DNA of 64,000 nucleotides from Streptomyces meridianus (GTDB lineage: Bacteria > Actinomycetota > Actinomycetes > Streptomycetales > Streptomycetaceae): NCBI RefSeq assembly GCF_023703325.1, contig NZ_JAMQGM010000008.1, positions 153,650-217,649 on the forward strand, in the 5' to 3' direction. Made by a program: the position numbers and the translations under genes. This document shows, piece by piece, positions 9,662 to 19,773 of this stretch. The notes beneath the pieces were generated by a model. The model ran no database searches. It was not told where the DNA came from and saw only the letters and a list, made by a program, of their open reading frames with translations. Every line of letters starts with the position of its first letter. Position 1 is the stretch's first letter.

Positions 9662-11114
9662 CCCGAAGGGCTTTCTCACCACCGGGCGCGAGGTCGCCGA
9701 GACCCGGCCCGTCGACGAGCGGGTCAGGGACTGGAACGAGGTCTACAAGCCCGGCTCCCTGCTCCCGATCATCAGCAAGCAGGCCGGACGCTGCATGGAC
9801 TGCGGCATCCCCTTCTGCCACAACGGCTGCCCCCTCGGCAACCTCATCCCCGAGTGGAACGACTACGCCTACCGCGGGGACTGGACCGAGGCCAGCGAGC
9901 GCCTGCACGCGACCAACAACTTCCCCGAGTTCACCGGTCGGCTGTGCCCCGCACCCTGTGAGTCCGCCTGTGTGCTGGGCATCAACCAGCCGCCGGTCAC
10001 CATCAAGAACGTCGAAGTCACCATCATCGACAAGGCGTGGGACAACGGCGACGTCACCCCCCAGCCGCCCGAGCGGCTGTCCGGCAAGACCGTGGCCGTC
10101 ATCGGCTCCGGCCCCGCCGGGCTCGCCGCAGCCCAGCAGCTCACCCGGGCCGGCCACACCGTGGTCGTCTACGAGCGCGCCGACCGCATCGGCGGCCTGC
10201 TGCGCTACGGCATCCCCGAGTTCAAGATGGAGAAGCGCCACATCAACCGCCGCATCGAGCAGATGCGTGCGGAGGGCACCAAGTTCCGCACCGGGCTGGA
10301 GATCGGCCGCGACCTGGACGCCGTCAAGCTGCGGCGCCGCTACGACGCGGTCGTCATCGCCGCCGGCGCCACCACGGCCCGCGACCTGCCCGTCCCGGGG
10401 CGGGAGCTGAACGGCATCCACCAGGCGATGGAGTACCTGCCGCTGTCCAACAAGGTGCAGGAGGGCGACCTCACCGTCAGCCCGATCAGCGCCGAGGGCA
10501 AGCACGTCGTCGTCATCGGCGGCGGCGACACCGGCGCCGACTGCGTCGGCACCGCCCACCGCCAGGGCGCGGCATCCGTCACCCAGCTCGAGATCATGCC
10601 GAAGCCGGGCGAGGAGCGGAACGCCAACCAGCCCTGGCCCACCTTCCCGATGCTCTACAAGGTCACCTCCGCGCACGAGGAGGGCGGCGACCGGGTCTAC
10701 TCCGTGTCCACCACCCACTTCGAGGGCGACGAGGACGGCAACGTCCAGTGGCTGCACATGACCGAGGTGGAGTTCAAGGACGGCCGCCCGGAGCCGAAGC
10801 CCGGCACCGAGCGGAAGATCCCGGCCCAACTGGTCGCCCTCGCCATGGGGTTCACCGGAACCGACCGGGAGAACGGCCTCGTCGAACAGTTCGGTCTCGA
10901 CCTCGACGCACGCGGCAACATCGACCGGGACACCCACTACGCGACCAACGTGCCCGGTGTGTTCGTCGCCGGTGACGCCGGACGGGGTCAGTCCCTCATC
11001 GTGTGGGCCATCGCCGAGGGACGCTCCGCAGCCCGCGGCGTGGACCGGTTCCTCATGGGCACCAGCGCACTGCCCTCGCCCGTCCGGCCGACGGACCGCG
11101 CACTCACCGCCTGA
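9654..11114 (+). CDS. gltD: Glutamate synthase (NADPH) small subunit
   Basis: The flavoprotein subunit takes electrons from NADPH and feeds them through FAD and iron-sulfur clusters to GltB. The 486-residue product has the N-terminal cysteine clusters [17 protein letters not shown] and CPAPCESAC, the FAD-binding [12 protein letters not shown], the NADPH-binding [12 protein letters not shown], and the C-terminal [19 protein letters not shown]. The ATG lies inside the end of gltB (overlap ATGGCTGA), so the subunits are coupled. A perfect terminator follows 36 bases after the stop. Confidence 0.96.
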   Translation: MADPKGFLTTGREVAETRPVDERVRDWNEVYKPGSLLPIISKQAGRCMDCGIPFCHNGCPLGNLIPEWNDYAYRGDWTEASERLHATNNFPEFTGRLCPAPCESACVLGINQPPVTIKNVEVTIIDKAWDNGDVTPQPPERLSGKTVAVIGSGPAGLAAAQQLTRAGHTVVVYERADRIGGLLRYGIPEFKMEKRHINRRIEQMRAEGTKFRTGLEIGRDLDAVKLRRRYDAVVIAAGATTARDLPVPGRELNGIHQAMEYLPLSNKVQEGDLTVSPISAEGKHVVVIGGGDTGADCVGTAHRQGAASVTQLEIMPKPGEERNANQPWPTFPMLYKVTSAHEEGGDRVYSVSTTHFEGDEDGNVQWLHMTEVEFKDGRPEPKPGTERKIPAQLVALAMGFTGTDRENGLVEQFGLDLDARGNIDRDTHYATNVPGVFVAGDAGRGQSLIVWAIAEGRSAARGVDRFLMGTSALPSPVRPTDRALTA

Positions 11115-11150
11115 CGACAGCCCCCGCACAGGCAGTGCCGGACCCGCCTC

Positions 11151-11179
11151 GGCGCCCGCCTCCCCCGGAGGCGGGCGCC
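11151..11179 (+). terminator. Terminator of gltBD
   Basis: GGCGCCCGCCTCC, loop CCC, then GGAGGCGGGCGCC: a 13-bp perfect stem. It lies between gltD and the convergent MFS gene, so it may act in both directions. Confidence 0.75.
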
Positions 11180-11208
11180 GCCGTCGTTTCACGGGACCGT
11201 CCGGCCGC

Positions 11209-12585
11209 TCACCCGGCACTCCGGTCCCGCACGGGATCCTGGCCGCCTACGGAGTCTCCGGCCCGCACCGCACCCGTGTCATCCGGCCCCCGCAGACCAC
11301 CCGCGCCCTGCGCCGGCGCTCGGTCCACCACCCTGTCCCGCACCGCGAACACCACCGCAACCAGCATCAGCGCCGCCGCCACGGCATACGCGCCGTCCAT
11401 CCCCACCCCCTGAGACAACAGCCCCACGGCCACCGCGCCCATCCCCGTCCCCGCGTCGAACGCCAGATTCCACACCGTGCTCACCATGCCGTTCCCACCC
11501 GGACCGGCACGGCGGAACATCACCACCAGCGTGTCGTTCTGCAAGGCACCGAATCCCAACCCGTACACCACGGCAGCCGTCACCGCCCCCGCCACCGCAA
11601 CGACGTCCGGCACCGGACCCGAAACCACCGCGAACCCTCCGGTGGCCAGCCCGCACGCCACCGCAGCAGGAACCACCAGCCGGCCCGCACCGACCCGGTC
11701 ATTCCACACACCGGCACCCCAACGCCCCACCACCAACGCGGCGGACAACGCGAACAACGCCACCGGCGCAGCCACCGACGAACCACCCAGCGCCAGCGGC
11801 AGGAACGACGTCACACCACCCAGCGCACACGCCGCGACCGCCAGCACCCCCGGTGGCACCGCCAGCCCCCGCCACCGGCCCCCGGAACCCCGCCCCACCG
11901 GCGCAGCCTCCGGCACCCGCACCCGTGCCGGTTCCCGACCACCCCCCGAGCGCCGGCCCGACATCGCGGCCACCAACGGCAGCGCCAGCACACCGAGCAT
12001 CCCCGTCACCACGAACACCGGAGCGAAACCGAAACGCCCCGAACACCACACACCCAGCGGCAACAGCGTCACCTGCGGCACCCCCACCGCCACGCCGTAC
12101 CACCCCACCGCCCGCCCCCGCTGCCCCACCGGCACCAGTTCCGCGATCAACGCGCTGCCCGTCACCACGACGAGGCCGAAGCCCAGCCCGCGCACCCCCG
12201 ACACCGCCAGCACCCACCCCAGTTCCGACGACGCGAGGTATGCGAACGTCGGCACCCCCAACAGCAACGCCCCCGCGGCCAGCAGATGCCGCAACTCGAA
12301 ACGCCGCAGCAGCCACCCCATGCCGAGCTGCGCACACACCGTCGTCGCCATGGTGACGCCCGTCGCCGCACCCACACCCCCGTGCCCCGACCCGCCCTCG
12401 GCCGACCAGAGCGGAACCACGGACAGCAACGGCGCGAAATTCGCGAACGTGCCCAGCGTCGCCGCCAGCAACAGCAGGAAGTCCCGGCTGCCGAGCCCCG
12501 CCCCGGCACCGGCACCCCCAAGACCGGACGCACCATCCGAACCACCGGCCGGCGGACGCCGGCGCATCGAGCCGTAACGGGCCAT
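11209..12585 (-). CDS. MFS transporter
   Basis: Predicted 12-span major facilitator; 458 residues. Span 1 is LLLLAATLGTFANFAPLLSV, and a basic loop with RRFELRHLLAAG follows spans 2-3. There is a charged middle loop (SGRRSGGGREPARVRVPE), and the end carries RRAGPGGNGMVSTVWNLAF. The profile resembles sugar/drug efflux MFS proteins of actinobacteria, but the substrate cannot be read. The start ATG 12585 has GAGGAG five bases upstream; an earlier in-frame start lacks one. It converges on gltD. The upstream 272 bases, up to the CBS gene, show no further gene. Coding-strand third positions are unusually G-rich. Confidence 0.8.
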   Translation of the reverse strand: MARYGSMRRRPPAGGSDGASGLGGAGAGAGLGSRDFLLLLAATLGTFANFAPLLSVVPLWSAEGGSGHGGVGAATGVTMATTVCAQLGMGWLLRRFELRHLLAAGALLLGVPTFAYLASSELGWVLAVSGVRGLGFGLVVVTGSALIAELVPVGQRGRAVGWYGVAVGVPQVTLLPLGVWCSGRFGFAPVFVVTGMLGVLALPLVAAMSGRRSGGGREPARVRVPEAAPVGRGSGGRWRGLAVPPGVLAVAACALGGVTSFLPLALGGSSVAAPVALFALSAALVVGRWGAGVWNDRVGAGRLVVPAAVACGLATGGFAVVSGPVPDVVAVAGAVTAAVVYGLGFGALQNDTLVVMFRRAGPGGNGMVSTVWNLAFDAGTGMGAVAVGLLSQGVGMDGAYAVAAALMLVAVVFAVRDRVVDRAPAQGAGGLRGPDDTGAVRAGDSVGGQDPVRDRSAG

Positions 12586-12857
12586 GCCACTCCTCGCACG
12601 CGGAAACCACCGCCACCGTACGGGCCCGGCACCCCGCGTCGTCCGCACACCCCGCACCGGCCTCCCGACGCGCCCCCCGATCCCGCGGCTCACCCCCGTC
12701 ACGCCCACCGGTCCCCGTCAACTCGGCGGTCCCACCGATCCCTTCCCGCATCCCACCGGGCACAGCAGAGCGCGGCGCCCCGCGGAGCGACCTCTCATCG
12801 CCCCACGCGGCACCGCGCATCACCGCGAACCGCACCCCCGGCACGCAGCCCGCCCCG

Positions 12858-13298
12858 TCACGCCGGGGCGTACACCTGCCCGACGAACTCGCCCAGCTCG
12901 TGATCGCTCAGATTGCGCGCCAGGTTCGCCTCACTGATCATGCCGACCAGCCGGTGCCCATCGGCCACGTCGATCACCGGCAACCGCTTGACCTTGTGCT
13001 CCTCCATGGCGTCCAACGCCTTCGAAACGTCGGCATCCGCATCGATCCACCACAGGCTGCCCGCGAACTCGCCCGCCCGCACCTGCGCCGGATCACGCCC
13101 CTCGGCGCAGCACCGCAGCACGATGTCACGATCCGTGATCATCCCCTTCAGCCGGTTGTCGTCACCGCAGATCGGTACACACCCGACGTCCAGATCACGC
13201 ATCATCCGCGCCGCATCGAAGAGGGTCTGCCCCTCGGTGACGCACTGCGCGCCCTCGTGCATGATCTCGCGTACCGCCATCCTCTTCGTGCGCGCCAT
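12858..13298 (-). CDS. Tandem CBS-domain protein
   Basis: A stand-alone pair of CBS domains, 146 residues. CBS pairs usually bind adenine nucleotides and act as energy or redox sensors; small actinobacterial ones include hypoxic-response protein 1 of mycobacteria. Domain 1 covers about residues 8-65 (VREIMHEGAQCVTEGQTL, then CVPICGDDNRLKGMITDRDI) and domain 2 about 75-135 (VSKALDAMEEHKVKRLPVID, then LVGMISEANLA). ATG 13298 has GGGAGG eight bases upstream. The partner is unknown. It lies 150 bases downstream of the metalloprotease-like gene on the same strand. Confidence 0.85.
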   Translation of the reverse strand: MARTKRMAVREIMHEGAQCVTEGQTLFDAARMMRDLDVGCVPICGDDNRLKGMITDRDIVLRCCAEGRDPAQVRAGEFAGSLWWIDADADVSKALDAMEEHKVKRLPVIDVADGHRLVGMISEANLARNLSDHELGEFVGQVYAPA

Positions 13299-13450
13299 GA
13301 CCGGTCGCCTCCCTTCCGCCCGGGCCGCCTCCGGCACACCCCACGTGGCCGGGCAGCAGTCGGACCTCGCTGAATCCGGGCCTCCATCCATGGCAGCACG
13401 GATGACCCGACGATGCCCACCGGGGAGCGAAGCCCTGCCCGCGCCCGTCC

Positions 13451-14356
13451 TCACACGTCGCAGACCAGCACCGTCCGGCACAGCCCGCACCGCACCCGCA
13501 CCCTGCGCCCCTCCGCAGGAACCCGAATCCGCTGACAGCACACCGGGCAGGGAAACGTCACCCGCAGCGGCGCACCCTCCTCGAACGCGTAACCGTCCTG
13601 CACCGACGGCAGCGCCGTCCTCCCCGCCCGATCCAGCCCCAGGGCCCGGCGCCGGTCCCGCGCGTAACGGTGCCGGCCCACCCGCCCCGCGGCCGCCAGC
13701 GGAGGCCGCTCACCGTCCCTGCGCGCCTCCGCCATCCCCGCCGTGTACGCCGTGTACGCCTGCGGACTCGTGAACCACACCGACGGATCCTCCCCGAACA
13801 GCAAGGCCCGCTTCGCCAGCACGTACCCGAACTCCTCCGGCGTCAGATAGCCCAACTTCTGCGAGGACACGGCGTCTTCGCGGAACGCGTCCAGCTCCAG
13901 CCAGCCCGTCCCCAGATACGCCGCGGCCGTGTCCGTGAGCACCTCGTTCTCCCCGGTGTCCGGCAGCCACAGATCCAGCCGGTGCAGATACACGTGCATC
14001 ACCTCGTGTGCCAGCACCGCACCGATGTCCCGCCGGTGCTCCTTGAACCGCTCGTTCAACTCGACGAAGTACTCCGGCCCCGCCGCCAGCTCCACACTCC
14101 CCGCATGCCGCATCCGGCGGAAACTCACGATCACCCGCGCATCCGGCAACCGCAGATGCCGCACCAGCACCCGCGCCACCCGCTGCACCCCGAGGAACAG
14201 ATCGTCGTCATCGGCGAACGCCACATCCGCCGGCAGCACCGACGTCCCGAACCCGCGCACCGCGTCCGCCGACAACCGCCGGTACAACGTGGTGATCGAC
14301 GAACGAACCGTCCCCAGGTGCGGCAGACCATGCACCACCTCACCGACCGATCCCAC
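13451..14356 (-). CDS. Uncharacterised HExxH metalloprotease-like protein with C-terminal zinc ribbon
   Basis: I do not recognise a named family. The 301-residue product has a zincin motif, HEVMHVYLH at residues 117-125, and 13 residues later ENEVLTDTAAAY, whose glutamate could be the third zinc ligand. The C-terminus has a four-cysteine zinc ribbon (Cys270, Cys273, Cys290, Cys293). There is no signal peptide, so it is probably cytoplasmic. The start is uncertain: GTG 14356 has GGAGG almost touching it. It is divergent from the aminopeptidase gene at 14451, with about 95 bases between them that must hold both promoters. A peptidase role is inferred only from the motif. Confidence 0.7.
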   Translation of the reverse strand: MGSVGEVVHGLPHLGTVRSSITTLYRRLSADAVRGFGTSVLPADVAFADDDDLFLGVQRVARVLVRHLRLPDARVIVSFRRMRHAGSVELAAGPEYFVELNERFKEHRRDIGAVLAHEVMHVYLHRLDLWLPDTGENEVLTDTAAAYLGTGWLELDAFREDAVSSQKLGYLTPEEFGYVLAKRALLFGEDPSVWFTSPQAYTAYTAGMAEARRDGERPPLAAAGRVGRHRYARDRRRALGLDRAGRTALPSVQDGYAFEEGAPLRVTFPCPVCCQRIRVPAEGRRVRVRCGLCRTVLVCDV

Positions 14357-14450
14357 ACCTCCACACTACGGCGGCGCAGCCCGCACCGGCCCGCGACGAC
14401 CTCCGCCAACACCCCTGCACCACCCGCGAGGCATGAGGCAGCATGACTCC

Positions 14451-16973
14451 ATGCCCGCACTGACGCGCGACGAAGCGCAGACACGAGCCCGCCTCCTCGA
14501 GGTCCACCGCTACAGCATCGACCTCGACCTCACACGCGGCGACGAGACCTTCGCCTCCACCACCGTCATCCGCTTCACTGCGCGCGAAACCGGCAGCACC
14601 TTCCTCGACCTGCGGCCCACCACCCTCCACCGCATCCTCCTCGACGGAAGCGAACTCGACCCCGCCGCCCTCACCGAAGGCCGCTACCCCCTCGACGGCC
14701 TCACCCCCGGCGAACACGAACTGCGCGTCGAGACCGACATGCCCTACTCCCGCACCGGCGAGGGCATGCACCGTTTCACCGACCCCGCCGACGACGAGAC
14801 CTACCTCTACACCCAGGGCTTCCTCGACGACTGCCAACGCGTCTTCGCCGCCTTCGACCAACCCGACCTCAAAGCCGTCTTCGAACTCACCGTCACCGCC
14901 CCCCACGACTGGACGGTCCTCGGCAACGGCATCGCCACCCGAACCACCGGAACCGGCACCTGGACCATCGCCCCCACCCCACCCATCAGCACCTATCTTG
15001 TGGCCGTCGCCGCCGGTCCCTACCACTCCGTGCGCGCCGAACACGCCGGCCTCCCCCTCGGCCTCCACGCCCGCCGCTCCCTCGCCGAACACCTCGACGC
15101 CGACGCCGCCGAACTGCTCGACATCACCCGCCGCTGCTTCGACCGCTATCACGAGATCTTCGACGAGCCCTACCCCTTCGACTCCTACGACCAGGCCTTC
15201 GTCCCCGAGTTCAACGCCGGCGCCATGGAGAACCCCGGACTCGTCACCTTCCGCGACGAGTTCGTCTACCGCTCCGCCGTCACCGACACCGAACGCCAGA
15301 CCCGCGCCGTCGTCATCGCCCACGAAATGGCCCACATGTGGTTCGGCGACCTCGTCACCCTCCAATGGTGGGACGACATCTGGCTCAACGAGTCCTTCGC
15401 CGAGTACATGGGCTACCAGGTCGTCACCGACGCCACCCCCCACCAGGGCGCCTGGACCGAGTTCGCCATCGCCCGCAAGAGCTGGGGCTACGACGCCGAC
15501 CAACGCCCCTCCACCCACCCCGTCGCACCCGACGCCGAAGCCGTCCCCGACAGCGCCGCCGCCCTCCTCAACTTCGACGGCATCTCCTACGCCAAGGGCG
15601 CCTCCGCGCTGCGGCAACTCGTCGCCTGGCTCGGCGAGAAGGACTTCCTCGCCGGCATCAACGACCACTTCGCCCGCCACCGCTTCGGCAACGCCACCCT
15701 CGCCGACTTCCTCGACTCCCTCGGCCGCGCATCCGACCAGGACATCCACGCCTGGGCCGACCGCTGGCTGCGCACCACCGGCGTCGACACCCTCACCCCC
15801 GCCGTCACCACCCGCACCACCGACGACAACCCCACCCGCCATACCTGGAACCTCGGCGTCAGCCACTCCGGCAACCGGCCCCACCACATCGCCGTCACCG
15901 CCTACGACCTGGCCCCCGCCGCACCTGACGCTCTCACCCTCCGCGAACGCTTCGACCTCGCCATCCCCGCCGACGGCGACCCCCGCCCCCACGCCCTCAC
16001 CGGCCCCCGCCCCGATCTCGTCCTCCTCAACGACCAGGACCTGACCTACGCCAAGATCCGGCTCGACCCCGCATCCTGGACCACCGTCCGGCAAGCCCTC
16101 TCCGCAATCCCCGACCCCCTCACCCGCTCCGTCGTCTGGAACGCAGCCCGCGACATGGTCCGCGACGGCGAACTCCCGCCCGCCGCCTACCTCGACGCCG
16201 CCCGCACCCACCTGCCCCAAGAGAGCGACGTCGCCGTCGCCCACGGCGTCCTCACCTTCGCCCGCACCCAGATCGCCGACCGCTACCTCGCCCCCGACGC
16301 CCGTCCCCACGCCCTGGACACCCTCACCGCAGTCTGCCGCGACATCCTCGAAACCACGCGCGAACGACAGGCTCCCGGGCTCCGCCTCACCGCCGTCCGT
16401 GCCCTCATCGACAGTGCCGCCGACCCGGCCGAACTCCGCGACTGGCTCACCCACGACACCGTCCCCCACGGCCCCCGGCTCGACCCCGAACTCCGCTGGC
16501 GCACTCTCCATCGCCTCAGCGTTCTCGGCGCCGCCACCCCCGCCGACATCGACGCCGAACTCACCCGTGACCCCAGCGCCACCGGCCGCGAGGGTGCCGC
16601 CCGCTGCCGCGCCGCCCTCCCCGACCCCCGCGCCAAAGCCGAAGCCTGGAACGCCCTCTTCGAAACCGACGAACTCTCCAACTACCTCTTCACCGCCACC
16701 GCCCAGGGCTTCTGGCAACCCGAACAGCACGAGCTCCTCGAGGACTACCTGCCCCGCTACCACCCCGCAGCCGTCGCCGTCGCCCGACGCCGCGGCTCTG
16801 CCATCGCCGAAGCCGCCGGGCGCTGGGCCTACCCCGCTCACGCCGTCCACCCCGACACCCGCCGCCGCACCGAACAGTGCATCGGCGACGCGGACCCCGT
16901 CCCCGCCCTCCGCCGCCGGCTGGTCGACCACCTCGCCGACCTCGACCGGGCCCTCCACGTCCGCGGCATGTGA
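14451..16973 (+). CDS. pepN: Aminopeptidase N (M1 family)
   Basis: Zinc aminopeptidase removing N-terminal residues from peptides; probably cytoplasmic, as no signal peptide is seen. The 840-residue product has the exopeptidase motif GAMEN (257-261) and the zinc motif HEMAH (291-295) with the distal ligand Glu314 in LNESFAEY. The C-terminal half is the ERAP1-like helical domain. ATG 14451 begins MPALTRDEAQ, like other Streptomyces PepN proteins; ATG 14433 is a possible alternative. Codons are strongly C-ending. From family knowledge Streptomyces usually encodes more than one PepN, and this may be the less conserved copy. Confidence 0.93.
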   Translation: MPALTRDEAQTRARLLEVHRYSIDLDLTRGDETFASTTVIRFTARETGSTFLDLRPTTLHRILLDGSELDPAALTEGRYPLDGLTPGEHELRVETDMPYSRTGEGMHRFTDPADDETYLYTQGFLDDCQRVFAAFDQPDLKAVFELTVTAPHDWTVLGNGIATRTTGTGTWTIAPTPPISTYLVAVAAGPYHSVRAEHAGLPLGLHARRSLAEHLDADAAELLDITRRCFDRYHEIFDEPYPFDSYDQAFVPEFNAGAMENPGLVTFRDEFVYRSAVTDTERQTRAVVIAHEMAHMWFGDLVTLQWWDDIWLNESFAEYMGYQVVTDATPHQGAWTEFAIARKSWGYDADQRPSTHPVAPDAEAVPDSAAALLNFDGISYAKGASALRQLVAWLGEKDFLAGINDHFARHRFGNATLADFLDSLGRASDQDIHAWADRWLRTTGVDTLTPAVTTRTTDDNPTRHTWNLGVSHSGNRPHHIAVTAYDLAPAAPDALTLRERFDLAIPADGDPRPHALTGPRPDLVLLNDQDLTYAKIRLDPASWTTVRQALSAIPDPLTRSVVWNAARDMVRDGELPPAAYLDAARTHLPQESDVAVAHGVLTFARTQIADRYLAPDARPHALDTLTAVCRDILETTRERQAPGLRLTAVRALIDSAADPAELRDWLTHDTVPHGPRLDPELRWRTLHRLSVLGAATPADIDAELTRDPSATGREGAARCRAALPDPRAKAEAWNALFETDELSNYLFTATAQGFWQPEQHELLEDYLPRYHPAAVAVARRRGSAIAEAAGRWAYPAHAVHPDTRRRTEQCIGDADPVPALRRRLVDHLADLDRALHVRGM

Positions 16974-17002
16974 CCCGGCCGACCCGGCCCCCACCCACGA
17001 CA

Positions 17003-17037
17003 GGGCCCCCGGAACCCGTCACAGGCTCCGGGGGCCC
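17003..17037. terminator. Bidirectional terminator between pepN and the 5'-nucleotidase gene
   Basis: GGGCCCCCGGA, a 13-base loop, then TCCGGGGGCCC: 11-bp perfect arms between two convergent genes. Confidence 0.7.
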
Positions 17038-17066
17038 GCCCCTGAATCACCGGCACCCCGGCGGCA

Positions 17067-18878
17067 TCAGAACACCGGAGCGCCCTCCCGCGTCAGCACC
17101 CAGTCCACCGACGCGAACTGCGACCCGTCGATCTCGCCCTTCTCCTTCACCCAAGCGATCATCGTGTTGCGGATCTCATCCGAATTCGCCCACAGCTGCT
17201 CGGACTTCGCCACGTGCGGGAAATTGCCGCCACCACTCGCCCGGTAGTTGTTCACCGCCAGCACGAACTGCGCTTCCTCATCGATGGGTTCACCCCCGAA
17301 CCGCACATCCGTCACCCGCGAACCCTTCGGCTTCGCAATGTCGATCTCGTACGACACACCGCTGACCACGTCGTAGTTGTAGTCCGGAATGCCGTCCGCG
17401 TTCGTCAGCTTCGCCGGATCCACCTCGGCACCCGGAGCCGTCCGCACGAAATAATTCGCCGAGAACTCCAGGTAGTCCCGCACCTGCGCTCCCGTCAGCA
17501 GCCGCGCCTCCAGCGTGTTCTCGAACACGTACAGACCCGCCACATCCCGGATCGTCACCTCACCCGCCGGGATCCCCGCACTCCGCAAGAAACACGCCGC
17601 CTGCGACAGCACCGGAAGCGACGCATGCGCCGTACCCGCCAGCGCCGCCCGCACCGTCTCCGCCTGCACATGGTTGATCAGATCGATGATCGGCACATCC
17701 TTGTACGGAGCCTCCTCCGCCGACATCGCCGCCCGCGACGTCCCGATCACCTGGTTGACGTACGCCACGACCTTCTTGTGCTCGTCCGCCAGCAACCCCG
17801 TGATCCGCGCATCCTCCTCGACCGTGTTCGAGTCCACCACCCGCGCCGACACCGACTCCACCGACCAACGGCCCCGCTCCCACACCAGACCGAAGTCGAA
17901 CAGCGTCAACCGCTGCCCCCACTTCAGCGGCTCCGAGAGCACGACCTCCTTCCCCGTCTCCCTGTTCGCGATCCGGTACTCCGGAATCTCCGTGTGCGCA
18001 TGGCCCACCAGAATCGCGTCGATGCCCGGTACCTGTTCCGCCACCAGACCCGCCGCATTCTCGACGTGCGGCAGCTGATCCCCGTACGACGAGGTCCCGC
18101 TCGTCCCCGAGTGCGCCGACACGATCACCACGTCCGCACCCATCGACCGCAACCGCGGCACGTACTTCGCCGCCTGCTCCTCCAGCCCCGGGAACGTCAT
18201 CTTCCCCTGGACGTTCGCCTTGTCCCAGATCGCGATCCCCGGATTCGTCAGCCCCAGAATCCCCACCCGCACATCACGGCCGCACGGAGTACGCAATTCT
18301 TTGATCACATACGGCGGAAACGCCGGCCGCAGCGACTTCGCATCCAGCGCATTCGCCCCCAGCAGCGGAAAGTCGCACTGCTCCTCGAACTTCCGCAGCA
18401 CCGGAATCCCGTAGTTGAACTCGTGGTTGCCCAGCGCCGCAGCGTCGTACCCGATCGCGTTCATCGCCTGCGCCATCGGATGCACCGGGCCGTTCGCCCC
18501 CGTGATCGGATCCACCTTGGCGTAGTAGTACGCCAACTGCGTCCCCTGAATCGTGTCACCCGCGTCGATGAGCAGCGTGTTGCGACGGCCCTTCTCCTCG
18601 CGCACCCGGTTCACCAGCGTCGAGATCTTCGCCAGCCCCACATCGTTGTGCGCCTTGTCGTCGAACTCCGCATCCGTGAAGTAGTCCCAGTTGAAAACGT
18701 TGCCGTGCAGATCCGTCGTCCCCATCACGGTGAACGCATACCGCTTCGCGGACCGCCCACCACCGCGACCCACCTCCTGCGCAACAGCCGGCGAACCGGC
18801 CGCCACACCGCCCGCAACGGCCATTCCCGCCCCGGTGGCCGCCGTACGGCCCAGGAATCTTCTACGGTCGAGCGACAT
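17067..18878 (-). CDS. Tat-exported 5'-nucleotidase / 2',3'-cyclic phosphodiesterase
   Basis: Secreted metallophosphoesterase of the UshA/CpdB family that probably dephosphorylates extracellular nucleotides. The 603-residue product begins with a twin-arginine signal (SLDRRRFLGRTAATGAG) ending near AQEV at about 35. The calcineurin-like domain has DLHGNVF, DAGDTIQG, LGNHEFNYG and GHAHTEIPE. The C-terminal nucleotidase domain has the substrate-stacking region VNNYRASGGGNFP. ATG 18878 has GGGAG six bases upstream. The gene is divergent from the broken SIMPL gene. Whether nucleotides or cyclic dinucleotides are the substrate cannot be told. Confidence 0.9.
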   Translation of the reverse strand: MSLDRRRFLGRTAATGAGMAVAGGVAAGSPAVAQEVGRGGGRSAKRYAFTVMGTTDLHGNVFNWDYFTDAEFDDKAHNDVGLAKISTLVNRVREEKGRRNTLLIDAGDTIQGTQLAYYYAKVDPITGANGPVHPMAQAMNAIGYDAAALGNHEFNYGIPVLRKFEEQCDFPLLGANALDAKSLRPAFPPYVIKELRTPCGRDVRVGILGLTNPGIAIWDKANVQGKMTFPGLEEQAAKYVPRLRSMGADVVIVSAHSGTSGTSSYGDQLPHVENAAGLVAEQVPGIDAILVGHAHTEIPEYRIANRETGKEVVLSEPLKWGQRLTLFDFGLVWERGRWSVESVSARVVDSNTVEEDARITGLLADEHKKVVAYVNQVIGTSRAAMSAEEAPYKDVPIIDLINHVQAETVRAALAGTAHASLPVLSQAACFLRSAGIPAGEVTIRDVAGLYVFENTLEARLLTGAQVRDYLEFSANYFVRTAPGAEVDPAKLTNADGIPDYNYDVVSGVSYEIDIAKPKGSRVTDVRFGGEPIDEEAQFVLAVNNYRASGGGNFPHVAKSEQLWANSDEIRNTMIAWVKEKGEIDGSQFASVDWVLTREGAPVF

Positions 18879-18976
18879 CAAAGGGCTCCCTGTCTCATGG
18901 TCGGCGTCATCCATGACGCGCGTAGATTCTGGCCCGCCGACAGACCCGCGCAACAGAGCCCCAAGGTTTCGATCCG

Positions 18977-19723
18977 GTGACCGGCCACCACACCACCACA
19001 CCTGCCACAGTTGGGCCCCTGACCACCTGCCACGGCCACCCCTGCCCTACGGGCCCCCCGAACCCACCCGCATCGCCGTCCGCGGCGAAGCCCGCCTCGC
19101 AACCGACCACGAAACCGCCCGCATCGGCCTCACCGTCACCCCGCGGAACCGACCGACGCCACGCCCTCGACCAGCTCACCCGCCGCAACACCACCGCCCT
19201 CGACTCCCTCAAGAGCTACGGCGACACCGTCGAAAAACTCGAAACCGGCGCCTTCGTCATCACCCCGCGAAAACGCTGGAACGACAAAGGCCGCGGCGAA
19301 CGCATCCGCGCCCACCACGGCCACGTACGGATCGCCGCAACCCTCAACGACTCCACCGCACTCGGAGAACTCACCACCCGCCTCGCCGATCTCGAACTCA
19401 CCGCCGGCGACGGTCCCTACCGGGCCCTCCGAACCGACTCACCCGACCACCGACGAGCACGGCAGCAAGCCGTCACCGAAGCAGTCCAGCGCGCCCGCGA
19501 ATACGCCGCCGCCCTCGACACCCGACTCATCGCCTCCTCGAACTCGCCGACACCGGCGCCGAGAACACCCCACCATCCCTCCCACCCGCCCCCGGCGGCA
19601 TGCACGCCGGCTACGGCAGCGCCCCCACCGAACCCGCACCGCCCCCCGACCTCGAACCACGGCGCCAGACCCTCCACGCCCACGTCAACGCCCGCTTCAC
19701 CATCACACCCCCCCACACTCTGA
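18977..19723 (+). pseudogene. SIMPL-domain (DUF541) gene split over two reading frames
   Basis: The protein similarity jumps between frames. TRIAVRGEARLATDHETARI lies in the frame of base 19048. The block from RGTDRRHALDQLTRRN to EYAAALDTRLIA lies in the frame of base 19142. LLELADTGAENTPP through RQTLHAHVNARFTI returns to the first frame, and the stop TGA 19721-19723 fits only the second. The joins fall at a CCCC run near 19139, near 19534, and at a C7 run at 19708-19714, each one base out. Joined, they give a normal protein resembling actinobacterial SIMPL proteins. The first 70 bases from GTG 18977 may need a fourth shift. No stop codon interrupts either frame, so a wrong protein could still be made. 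It is either a pseudogene or a cluster of sequencing errors. Confidence 0.75.
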
Positions 19724-19773
19724 AAACCCCCGCCACAACAAGCCCACCCCAAACCACGGGGCGGGGCCGCACC

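Noticed and set aside
4859..9682. Long open frames antisense to gltB, and similar ones opposite pepN, polA and hrpB
   Set aside because: They come from the strong third-position G/C bias. They lack ribosome sites and protein family motifs, and the sense genes are certain.
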